A stretch of DNA of 64,000 nt from Arcticibacter tournemirensis (GTDB lineage: Bacteria > Bacteroidota > Bacteroidia > Sphingobacteriales > Sphingobacteriaceae): positions 62,001 to 126,000 of the forward strand of contig NZ_VFPL01000002.1 in assembly GCF_006716645.1 (NCBI RefSeq). The letters run 5' to 3'. Shown here piece by piece: positions 1 to 9,700 of this stretch. Made by a program: the position numbers and the translations under genes. Position 1 is the first letter of the stretch. Each line of letters begins with the position of its first letter. The notes below the pieces were generated by a model, which did not search any database, was not told the DNA's origin, and saw nothing but the letters and a program-made list of their open reading frames with translations.

Positions 1-3000
1 TTGGCATCCCTCCGTCATCCGTTACATCGCCCCCGCTTGTTGCTTTAATGCTATCCACATCAAATGGAGGTATCGTTATAAGCGTTGGCAGCATCACAGG
101 AAGCGTTGTAAACTGAACCTGACTGCCGTAACCTGTTCCTACTGCATTGGAGGCATATGCCCTCACGTAATAAGTAGTATTAGGCGACAATCCCTTCATT
201 TTGGCTATAAAGCTTCCGATAGTGTGGACTGTCGTATCAACAGTTTTGGTTGTAAGAGATATATCAGGGTTGCTGTATCTGCTCCAAACAATTCCCCGTG
301 CCAGGATTCTGGACCTGCCATCATCTGTTACTTCTCCTCCACTCGTGGCGGTAGTGGCTATTATATTTGTTACCGGCGTGGTAGCCGTCAGCGTTGGTAT
401 ACCATTTGTCTGGAATGTTCTTTCAATTCCGTAGGCAGTACCAATTTTATTGATGGCGTAAGCCCTGACATAATAAAGCGTGTTTGGTTTCAGCCCGCTT
501 AATGTAACCAGATAAGTATCCGTTCCGTCGCCATTATAGGTACGGCTATCATCAACAGTAGGATTCGTATGGGTAGCCCAGCAAATCCCTTTAAGCGTTA
601 CCGGAGCTCCGCCGTCGCTGGTAATCTCACCGCCGGTCTTTACAGTTGTTCCTGTAACCTCTGTCAATTCTATCGTATTCAGAATCGGCGATGTTGGGAA
701 GATCGTAACCGTTACCTGATTACCATAAGCTGTGCCGGCACTGTTTGTAGCATATGCCCTTATATAATATGAAATACTTAATTCCATATTAGTAATCGTG
801 CTGTTAAACTTACCAATGCCCTGTCCATCCACCGTTTTGTTCGCAGTAACAGTATCCGGGTTAAAATTCGCATCAGTGCTCCATATAACGCCTCGCTGCG
901 TAATTTCTGCACCGCCGTCTTTTGTAACCTGTCCCCCGGTTAAAACGCTGGATTTAGATATTGGCGTTGCATAAGAGGTCGTTACTATCGGTAATGCAGG
1001 TGGGGTAGTAAAGCTAACTTCATCGCCATAAGCAGTACCCTGATTATTTACCGCATACGCCCTCACATAGTACTTAGTAACAGGCGACAGATTGGTAAGC
1101 GAGCTAAAGAAATTGTTCCCCGACCAACTATCATAAGTCGTTTTTGTATAGAGGTTAGTAGTCGGATTCGGATTGGTGCTCCAGCATACTCCCTGATTTG
1201 TCACAGATGTTCCGCCATCACTAATCAATACTCCGCCTGATGTGGCTGCGTATCCCGTTGACGATGGTGATGCAGGTTTGGTAGTAAGCTTAGGCAGATC
1301 AAGGGTCGTAAAGCTTATTTCGTTAGAAGCATAAGCAATCCCTACACTATTGATTGCATAAGCCCGAACATAATAGGTCGTTCCGCGGGTTAATCCGGTC
1401 ATACCACTTGTGAAGTACCCTATTCCGGTTCCTGTCTGAACCGTTTTATTATTAACAACAGTATCAGGATTGAATCCTTTGGTTGTACTCCAAATTACAC
1501 CACGAGTGGTGACCGGCTCTCCTCCATTATCTGATATATGGCCACCGGTCGATGTCGTTAATCCATATACGTTCCACGCTTCGCGAGTCGTCAGAGTTGC
1601 AAGCTTCGGAGGATCGGTAATGAAACTTAAGAGATTCCCATAGCTTGTTCCGGCAATGTTCCTCGCGTAAGCCATTATGTAGTAGGTTGTACTACCCTTG
1701 AGCTCGGTCAATTTGCTAACAAACGAACCTGAGCCTCCGCCGTTATTGATCCTGTTAACAATAACCGTATCCTGATTAAAGTTAGGATCTGTACTCCAGA
1801 CAACACCGCGAGAAGTAATCTCAGCGCCTCCATTGTCGGTGATATTTCCCCCGCTTGTTGCCTTCGTAGGTCCGTCAGCCGAAGCATATGCGGTAGTGAT
1901 TGTTGGCAATGTTGGACTCTTGAAGCTCATCTCCTCACCATACGCAACACCAACTGAATTTACAACATACGCCTTCACATAATAAACCGTGTTTGGAGTT
2001 AAACCGGTGAGATTTGCAGTAAAGCTGCCCGTATAATAGCCAGGCTGAGCGGTTCTATTGATAGTATCAGGGATAAAATTAGGTTGTGTACTCCAGTAAA
2101 TACCACGCGTTGTTACCAGTGCACCACCATGACTAACAATCGTGCCGCCACTTGTAGCGGTAGTAGAAGATGTAGCTACAGGCTGAGTTGTCACTATTGT
2201 AGCCAAAACAGGCGGACGAGTTGTGAAGCTTTCTACCTGACCATAAGCTGTGCCAACACTATTTATTGCATATGCACGAACGTAGTAGGTCGTGCTGCCC
2301 ATAAGCTCTGTTAGCGTTCTTACAAAACTTCCCGAACCTGGTCCATTAGAAATATGTTCTCCTGCTGTTGTCGGTGTATTTTCGGTACTCCAGCAAATTC
2401 CACTTTCAATAATGTCTGTACCTCCGTTCGAAACAATATTTCCTCCTGTTTTTACAGCCACATTAGTGATAGAGGCCGGATCAGGCGGAATAGTTGTAAT
2501 AATTGGTAAATCGAAGGTGGTAAAGCTTACTTCATTTGAAGCATACCCAATGCCGGCACTGTTTACCGCATATGCCCGCGCATAATAAGTAGTTCCCGGC
2601 TTCAGGTTTTTAAGAGTTGAACTAAAGTTCCCTGAACCAGCCTGAACCGTTTTATTTACAACAACCGTATCGGGGATAAATCCGGGAGCCGTACTATATA
2701 CAATACCTTCTGTATTAATCAAACCACCACCATTGCTGACAATGATACCACCACAAAGCGCAGTCGTCCCGCTCACCCCGCTCCTGCCCGGCGTAGTAGT
2801 GAGCGTTGGTATAATCGGAGGATTAGTTGTAAATGTCTCTACCTGTCCGTACGCGATTCCAGCACTATTAATTGCATAGGCGCGAACATAATAGACTGTA
2901 CTACCCATCAGGTTCCCCATATTGTGCAGGAACTGGCCGATTCCTATTCCATTTCCCGTATGCGTTTCATATACATTTGGATTACCGGTGGTATTCCAGC

Positions 3001-6000
3001 AAATTCCGCTTTCGGTGACGGCAGCTCCGCCATCACTGATAATATTTCCACCACCCCTCGCTCCTGTACTGCTTATCTGGTCTACTGGCAAAGTTAAAAC
3101 TGTTGCCGTCGTAAATGTAGAGAATACAACCTCGTTGCCGTACGCGATACCAACATCATTAATCGCATAAGCCCGCACATAATATTTAGTATTCGGCGTC
3201 AGGCCTGTAAGACCTCCCGAGAAAGCGCCTGTTCCACTGCCTGATGCGGCATGATCTCCATTGATGTCAGGATTTCCGGTTGTGTTCCAGCAGAAACCCC
3301 GCTCATTAACCAGTGCTCCACCGTTCCCTGTAACGTTTCCTCTTCCTGTCGCAGAAGTGCCGCCGATATTTACAACGTCAGTAGTTGTAACAGATGGTAT
3401 AACCGGAGGAGCAGTTTTAAAGCTATCAAGGTTACCGTACCCGATTCCAACACTATTAATTGCATATGCCCGGATGTAGTACTTAGTACTACCCATTAGA
3501 TTAATAAGCTTCACATTAAACGTTCCGGTGCCTGCACCGTTCTCAATGTAATCACCTGATGTAGTTGGATTGGGTGAGGTCCCCCAACAAACACCCCGGG
3601 ACGTAACGTATTGATTCCCGTCGTTTTGTATATGCCCGCCCGTCATCGCTGTTGTGCTTGTAACACTGGTAGCAGGCATCGTTGTAATAAATGCAGTGGA
3701 GGACGTCGTCAGACTATCAAGATTCCCATACGCAACACCAAAGCTATTGATTGCATATGCCCTGACGTAATATTTCACACCAGGTGTCAGCCCTGTTATG
3801 TGACTTGTATAGATCCCTGTTCCAATTCCGCTTATCGGTTCTGACGTCTTTGTAGCCAGATCCACTGTTGGATTCTTTTGAGTGCTCCAGCAGACACCTT
3901 TTACCGTAATAATATCATCTCCGGTAGAGAAAATTTCACCTCCGCTATATGCCTCAAAACCGGTGATATCATACGGTGGAATAGTATTAAGGATGGCTAA
4001 CGAAGTGGTTCTAAAGCTTGCCTCAGCACTCAAGCCAGTGCCTACTGAATTTATTGCGTAAGCCTGTGCATAGTATGTGGTGTTTGGAGTCAGGCCGGTG
4101 AGATTAGCTATGAAAGTGCCAATATCTGTCGTGTTATTATTTTCAGATGCTACGTAAGTATAATTTACTCTGTCGGTACTATACCGGATTCCTCGTTCTG
4201 TAACAGGGTCGCCTCCATTGTTCTTGACCAAAAATTCTCCAACCGCAGAAGTGTTAGTTATATAATTAATGTCAAAAGATGGTGGATAGACAGTTGGTAA
4301 TATCGGAGGCAAAGTAGTAAACACCTTCAGATCACCTAAAGATTTACCATATTTATTCGCTGCATACGCTCTGACATAGTAGGTGGTATTCCCCAACAGA
4401 TTTTCCATCTTACTTGGGAATATTCCTTCTCCCGATCCATCATTCGTCACAATTCTCGCATCCGGGTCATTGGCCGGATCTCCCTTGGTACTAAACATTA
4501 ATCCACGCAAGGTAATTACAGCCGAACCACGGCTGGTGATATTACCACCACTTACGGCCGACATACTTGTCGTATCAGAAATGTCGAGTGTTATAATTAC
4601 CGGGGCATCAGGATTGATAGTAAACGTCAGATCTTCTCCATAACCAACTCCCACGCTATTTCGGGCGTATGCCCTTATATGGTATGTAATATTTGGAGTT
4701 AGGCCAGGTATGATACTTGTAAATAATCCAAGCCCATCTCCGTCTACAGTGCGGCTGTTTGATATAGTTGGATTGAATGTAGTACTCCAGCAAATGCCCC
4801 TTTCTGTAACTTGCGCCCCTCCATCGTCAAGTACATTTCCTCCGGTGATGGTAGTTGTCTGATAGAACGAAGCAGCAGAAGTGGTTACCTTAGGAAGATC
4901 TGGCATTACCAGACTATCAAGATTACCATATGCAGTACCGGCTTTATTTACAGCGTAGGCCCGCACGTAATAAGTAACACCAGGAAGCAGGTTTATCATC
5001 TTACTGGTGTAAGAACCGGTGCCATCTCCATTCACTGGATCGGAAGTCTTTGTTGCCAGATCAATTGTCGGTATCTTTGTCGTATCCCAACAGATCCCTC
5101 TGGTGGTTATTACAGAGAAACCTGAATTTGAAATATCACCTCCACTCATCGCTGTATTACCCGAAATAGATCCCGGTTTTTTAGTAATAATGGTCGCATA
5201 GGACGCAGTGACAAAACTAGTTTCACTACTATAGCCGATACCCGCAATGTTCTTGGCATATCCCTTTACATAATAAGTAGTTCCCTGTAATAAGCCGGTT
5301 AGATTTGTAATGAAGGTCCCGATATCTGTAGGCGTAACCGTAGATGAAGGAACATATATATAGTTAACACCATCTGTACTGTAGCATAATCCTCTTTCCG
5401 TTACAATGGCTCCACCGTTATTCAGAATAAGGGCTGTTCCGGTAGCTGAGCTGCCTGTAATATCCGTGATCGTGATTGTGGGGTTGAGCACTGGCGGCAC
5501 CGGAGGAGGTGTGGTAAATTCAACCAGATTACCATATGCCTTTCCTGCTGCGTTAACAGCATAAGCTCTCACATAGTATTTTGTATTTCCAAGCAGGCCC
5601 TCCAAGGTACTTGGATATGGACCAACACCTGAACCATCATCCGTGATGATATGTGACGGGTCATTCAAAGGATCTCCGGTGGCACTCCATATAATCCCCC
5701 TCTTCGTTACCGGTGCGCCGCCATCAGAAGTAATATCTCCTCCACTTCTGGCCCTTATACTGGTGATACTATCTGCAGGAAGTGTAATAATTGTCGGTGG
5801 CGCTATCGGTGTTGTGATAACGACATTTTCCCCATAAACGATTTCTTTATCGTTAACAGCATACGCACGGATGTAGTAGGTAGTCTTTGGCAGCAGGTCC
5901 TTCAGTTGAGACGGAAATACGCCCAGACCAGTACCAGTTGTGGTTATACGGGTTTTACCGATTGCGGTAGCAGTGTCAGGATCAGAATTTGTACTCCAGC

Positions 6001-6080
6001 AAATACCGGTAAGTGTTACCGGCGAACCGCCGTTAGCCAGGACATCCGATCCACTCGTTGCTGTATACGCCGCCAGATCT
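1..6080 (-). repeat. Tandem array of about 20 FN3-like modules (about 300 nt each)
   Basis: The YYVRAYA-coding segment recurs on the minus strand near 5865, 5565, 5260, 4960, 4665, 4365, 4060, 3760, 3465, 3165, 2875, 2570, 2270, 1965, 1665, 1350, 1050, 750, 450 and 150, an average spacing of about 301 nt. Some modules resemble the one four units away more than their neighbours: 3760 with 4960, 4060 with 5260, and 4365 with 5565. This points to expansion by duplication of blocks of about 1.2 kb. Confidence 0.85.
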
Positions 6081-6694
6081 GTAACCGGAAGAGTCTTCAC
6101 TACAGCATGGCATTCTATATTCTTCCATTCAGAGCCGTTATAGTATCTAAGAGATTTACTGGCGCTGTTAATATACATTGCTCCGACAGACAAGCCTACG
6201 ATTATCGGATCGCTGTTTAATACAGGCAGTTTACAAGTTTTGACACCAAGGCCGGTAGTGAAACCGCTGCTTTCAGTAAAGCTTCCGGTTACCAGTTCAG
6301 CTAATTTATTCCAGCCTCCGCCGTTATAAACCATAAAGGCCTTCAAATCCACCGAGTAATACACTGTACCTGGCTTCAATGAGCCAACAGGAGCGCTGTT
6401 AAGGGAAGGCAAGCAGGGAATCCCTTTTTTAACCACAAAGTATTCTTCTGTTGATGTGGCATTGATTGTATTGGTACAAAAGCTGTCCCAGCCTGTACCG
6501 GTATAGATCATCGGCTTAAGATCAGACGTGCTATAGATAAGCATCCCGGGTTCAGGAGCGACTACAGAAGAGGGATTCAGAAATGGCAAGTGAGGAACCC
6601 CATCAACAACGCGAAAATAGCTTTGTCCCAATGCAGGATTAAATCCCGCAAAGAGTAAAACTAAAAATCCTGTTATGTGGAGAATTCGTTTCAA
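1..6694 (-). CDS. Giant fibronectin-III-like repeat surface protein, 3' end beyond window
   Basis: The minus-strand frame is open from a TTG codon at 6694 to the left edge, giving at least 2231 codons. No ATG lies nearby. The TTG is followed by a clear signal peptide (residues 1-24, KR then a hydrophobic run ending ALGQ), and the stop of the upstream gene is 18 nt away, so TTG is the best start. Residues about 25-200 hold three short modules of the form PxLN...PG..YS..LK...YNGxGW. From about residue 210 there are at least 20 modules of about 100 aa, each with GGxVT..GG..VT.RG..WST and TYYVRAYAxNxxGxxYG, the fibronectin-III-like module common in Bacteroidota extracellular proteins. The module frame is the same at 152 and 5852, so there is no net frameshift. 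It is presumably exported. Anchoring and ligand are unknown because the C-terminus is missing. It is the last visible gene of the giant-protein operon. Confidence 0.85.
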   Translation of the reverse strand, partial: MKRILHITGFLVLLFAGFNPALGQSYFRVVDGVPHLPFLNPSSVVAPEPGMLIYSTSDLKPMIYTGTGWDSFCTNTINATSTEEYFVVKKGIPCLPSLNSAPVGSLKPGTVYYSVDLKAFMVYNGGGWNKLAELVTGSFTESSGFTTGLGVKTCKLPVLNSDPIIVGLSVGAMYINSASKSLRYYNGSEWKNIECHAVVKTLPVTDLAAYTATSGSDVLANGGSPVTLTGICWSTNSDPDTATAIGKTRITTTGTGLGVFPSQLKDLLPKTTYYIRAYAVNDKEIVYGENVVITTPIAPPTIITLPADSITSIRARSGGDITSDGGAPVTKRGIIWSATGDPLNDPSHIITDDGSGVGPYPSTLEGLLGNTKYYVRAYAVNAAGKAYGNLVEFTTPPPVPPVLNPTITITDITGSSATGTALILNNGGAIVTERGLCYSTDGVNYIYVPSSTVTPTDIGTFITNLTGLLQGTTYYVKGYAKNIAGIGYSSETSFVTASYATIITKKPGSISGNTAMSGGDISNSGFSVITTRGICWDTTKIPTIDLATKTSDPVNGDGTGSYTSKMINLLPGVTYYVRAYAVNKAGTAYGNLDSLVMPDLPKVTTSAASFYQTTTITGGNVLDDGGAQVTERGICWSTTFNPTISNSRTVDGDGLGLFTSIIPGLTPNITYHIRAYARNSVGVGYGEDLTFTINPDAPVIITLDISDTTSMSAVSGGNITSRGSAVITLRGLMFSTKGDPANDPDARIVTNDGSGEGIFPSKMENLLGNTTYYVRAYAANKYGKSLGDLKVFTTLPPILPTVYPPSFDINYITNTSAVGEFLVKNNGGDPVTERGIRYSTDRVNYTYVASENNNTTDIGTFIANLTGLTPNTTYYAQAYAINSVGTGLSAEASFRTTSLAILNTIPPYDITGFEAYSGGEIFSTGDDIITVKGVCWSTQKNPTVDLATKTSEPISGIGTGIYTSHITGLTPGVKYYVRAYAINSFGVAYGNLDSLTTSSTAFITTMPATSVTSTTAMTGGHIQNDGNQYVTSRGVCWGTSPNPTTSGDYIENGAGTGTFNVKLINLMGSTKYYIRAYAINSVGIGYGNLDSFKTAPPVIPSVTTTDVVNIGGTSATGRGNVTGNGGALVNERGFCWNTTGNPDINGDHAASGSGTGAFSGGLTGLTPNTKYYVRAYAINDVGIAYGNEVVFSTFTTATVLTLPVDQISSTGARGGGNIISDGGAAVTESGICWNTTGNPNVYETHTGNGIGIGQFLHNMGNLMGSTVYYVRAYAINSAGIAYGQVETFTTNPPIIPTLTTTPGRSGVSGTTALCGGIIVSNGGGLINTEGIVYSTAPGFIPDTVVVNKTVQAGSGNFSSTLKNLKPGTTYYARAYAVNSAGIGYASNEVSFTTFDLPIITTIPPDPASITNVAVKTGGNIVSNGGTDIIESGICWSTENTPTTAGEHISNGPGSGSFVRTLTELMGSTTYYVRAYAINSVGTAYGQVESFTTRPPVLATIVTTQPVATSSTTATSGGTIVSHGGALVTTRGIYWSTQPNFIPDTINRTAQPGYYTGSFTANLTGLTPNTVYYVKAYVVNSVGVAYGEEMSFKSPTLPTITTAYASADGPTKATSGGNITDNGGAEITSRGVVWSTDPNFNQDTVIVNRINNGGGSGSFVSKLTELKGSTTYYIMAYARNIAGTSYGNLLSFITDPPKLATLTTREAWNVYGLTTSTGGHISDNGGEPVTTRGVIWSTTKGFNPDTVVNNKTVQTGTGIGYFTSGMTGLTRGTTYYVRAYAINSVGIAYASNEISFTTLDLPKLTTKPASPSSTGYAATSGGVLISDGGTSVTNQGVCWSTNPNPTTNLYTKTTYDSWSGNNFFSSLTNLSPVTKYYVRAYAVNNQGTAYGDEVSFTTPPALPIVTTSYATPISKSSVLTGGQVTKDGGAEITQRGVIWSTDANFNPDTVTANKTVDGQGIGKFNSTITNMELSISYYIRAYATNSAGTAYGNQVTVTIFPTSPILNTIELTEVTGTTVKTGGEITSDGGAPVTLKGICWATHTNPTVDDSRTYNGDGTDTYLVTLSGLKPNTLYYVRAYAINKIGTAYGIERTFQTNGIPTLTATTPVTNIIATTATSGGEVTDDGRSRILARGIVWSRYSNPDISLTTKTVDTTVHTIGSFIAKMKGLSPNTTYYVRAYASNAVGTGYGSQVQFTTLPVMLPTLITIPPFDVDSIKATSGGDVTDDGGMP

Positions 6695-6712
6695 GGTTTC
6701 TGATAATAGCGC

Positions 6713-9700
6713 TTATTCCAGTTTTTTTAGAATAGAGTTAATCTGCTGCTGCTGTTTATCAAGGCGGGATTTCAACTCGTTTATTTCTAACTGTTGCTCT
6801 ATCATCCTCTGCTGCTGTTCTTTTACAGCCTGTATCAAAACGGCTGTCAGCTGGGTATAGTCCACTTTGAGATAACCATCTTGCCCTTTACTAACCATAT
6901 TTGGATATACCTTCTGCAGCTCCTGCGCGATGACACCTATTTTGGGGCCTTTCGCATATTTCCTCTGATCTTTATACTCGAAAGCTACTCCCCTCATTTT
7001 ATCTATTTTTTCCAATACGTTGGTCAGCGTCTCAATATTCGTTTTCAACCGTGCATCAGAGGGAGTATAAAGGTTTCCTTTAATTGTCACATCCTGAGCA
7101 AAGACACCACTCCCCGACGACTCAAAGCTGAGGCCGCGGCCATCTGTTCCGTCCTGGCTTATAGAGTAGGATAAAGTCTTAATATTCTGGCTGGCGGTGT
7201 GATTCCCCAGGTTATCGCCTGGCACTGTAATGTTCGTAGATCCGTCGAATGTAACGCCGTTTATGGTAATTGGAGTAGTTAGCTTGGTCGCAGAATACAC
7301 GTTCTTACTCGCGTCGGTGGTATTATCTACGTTATTAAGCGCCAGCATTGCTTTTACCTGTGCAGGAGTTAAGGCCTGCGGAGCCGCGTCTGAAGCAGTA
7401 TTATTTCCCAATAGCGTATTGGCTCCGATAGGAGCGGCCTTCGCGTTCAGAACTTGTGCGTCTACATATTTCTTATTAGCTGCGTCCTGGTCGGCTGTAG
7501 GGTCGGCTAGTGTAGTGATCTTAAAATTGGAGAGAGGCAGATCTTTATTTACCGAGCCGAATTCACTCAAGGAAACTACACTTTTTTCAACGGCGGCTGC
7601 ATTACCCGAAGCATCACCAACATATAGCTGACCAGTAGGCAGCTGACTGTTTACAGGGATCCACTTTGTGCCATCATATACATATAGTTTCTTTTCTGTC
7701 GTATTGTAATAAGTACTACCCGTAACTGGCGTTGTCGGAGGTATCACCGTTACTGTTCCTACCTTACTATCCACATATTTCTTATTGGCAGCATCCAGAT
7801 CTGCCGTCGGATCGGCAAGGTTGATCACCTTATAATTATTGCTGCCTGTACCCAGCGAGATGTTCGCTTCTGCGTCGCCAAAGCCACTTAACGGTATGGC
7901 GCTCTTAGCCACAGATGCTGCTTTTCCTGACGCGTCCCCCACCAACATATTACCTTTAGGGAGAAGAAGCAGATTATTGATACCCGAAAGCAGATCATCC
8001 ACATATTTCTTGTTGGCTGCATCCAGATCGGTCGTCGGAATACCCAGACCTGTTATCTTGAAGTTCGCCAGCGGAAGGTCTTTGGTAACAATACCAAACT
8101 CGCTGAGAGAGATGGTATTCTTTTCTGCGGCGGCTGCGTTACCCGAAGCATCGCCAACATATAACTGGCCAGTTGGCAGCTGACTGTTTACAGGGATCCA
8201 CTTCGTACCGTCATAGACGTATAATTTCTTTTCCGTTGTATTATAGTACGTACTTCCTGTGACGGGGGTCGTCGGTGGCGTAACAGTTATAATTCCCGTT
8301 TTGCTGTCGACATATTTCTTGGTCGCAGCTTCCTGATCTGCTGTAGGATCGGCCAGACCTGTAATTTTAAAACTGGAGAGGGGAAGATCTTTATTAACCG
8401 GCCCAAAATCACTAAGTGAGATTGTATTTTTCGCTGCCGCTGCAGCATTTCCTGAAGCATCACCTACATACAACTGGCCTGTAGGCAACTGACTATTTAC
8501 AGGAATCCACTTCGTGCCGTCGTATACATACAGCTTATTCTCTGTCGTATTATAGTATGTGCTCCCTGTAGTAGGCGTTGTTGGTGGAGTTGTGATTACC
8601 GATCCCACCTTGCCGTCTACGTATTTCTTGGTCGCCGCCTCCTGATCTGCCGTAGGATCGGCTAGCCCCGTAATCTTATGAGCGCCGAAGGCGATATCAG
8701 CATCCGGAGTTCCAAAACCACTTAATGGGATTGTATTTTTTTCCGTTGCTGCAGCATTCCCTGTAGCATCTCCTACATACAACTGGCCGGTGGGTAACTG
8801 GCTATTCACAGGAATCCATTTCGTGCCATCGTATACATATAGTTTCTTTTCAGTAGTGTTATAGTATGTGCTTCCTGTAGTAGGCGTAGTAGGTGGGGTG
8901 GTTATTACCGATCCTACTTTACTATCAACATATTTTTTATTCGCTGCATCCAGATCAGAACCGGGATCTGCCAGGTTTGTAATTTTAAAATTAGCCAACG
9001 GAAGATCCTTATTAACAGTCCCGAAATCGCTAAGCGAAATGGTGCTCTTTGCCACTGCTGCCGCATTCCCTGAAGCATCTCCAACATACAACTGTCCGGT
9101 AGGCAGCTGACTGTTTACAGGGATCCACTTTGTGCCATCATATACATATAGTTTCTTTTCTGTCGTATTGTAATAAGTACTACCCGTAACTGGCGTTGTC
9201 GGAGGTGTCACCGTTACTGTTCCTACCTTACTATCCACATATTTCTTATTGGCAGCATCCAGATCTGCCGTCGGATCGGCAAGGTTGATCACCTTATAAT
9301 TATTGCTGCCTGTACCCAGCGAGATGTTCGCTTCTGCGTCGCCAAAGCCACTTAACGGTATGGCGCTCTTAGCCATAGAAGCTGCTTTTCCAGACGCATC
9401 TCCCACTAGCATATTGCCTTTAGGAAGAAGAAGCAGGTTATTGATCCCCGAAAGCAGGTCATCAACATATTTCTTGTTTGCAGCATCCAGATCGGTCGTC
9501 GGCACACCCAGACCCGTTATCTTGAAGTTTGCCAGCGGAAGGTCTTTGGTAACAACCCCGAACTCGCTGAGCGAGATCGTGTTTTTTGCTGCCGCTGATG
9601 CATTTCCTGAAGCATCACCCACATACAACTGGCCGGTAGGTAACTGACTATTTACAGGAATCCACTTCGTGCCGTCGTAGACGTATAATTTCTTTTCCGT

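Noticed and set aside
201-6220. Plus-strand frames rich in Val/Pro or Cys opposite the FN3-like array
   Set aside because: They recur every 300 nt in step with the minus-strand modules and have no independent features.
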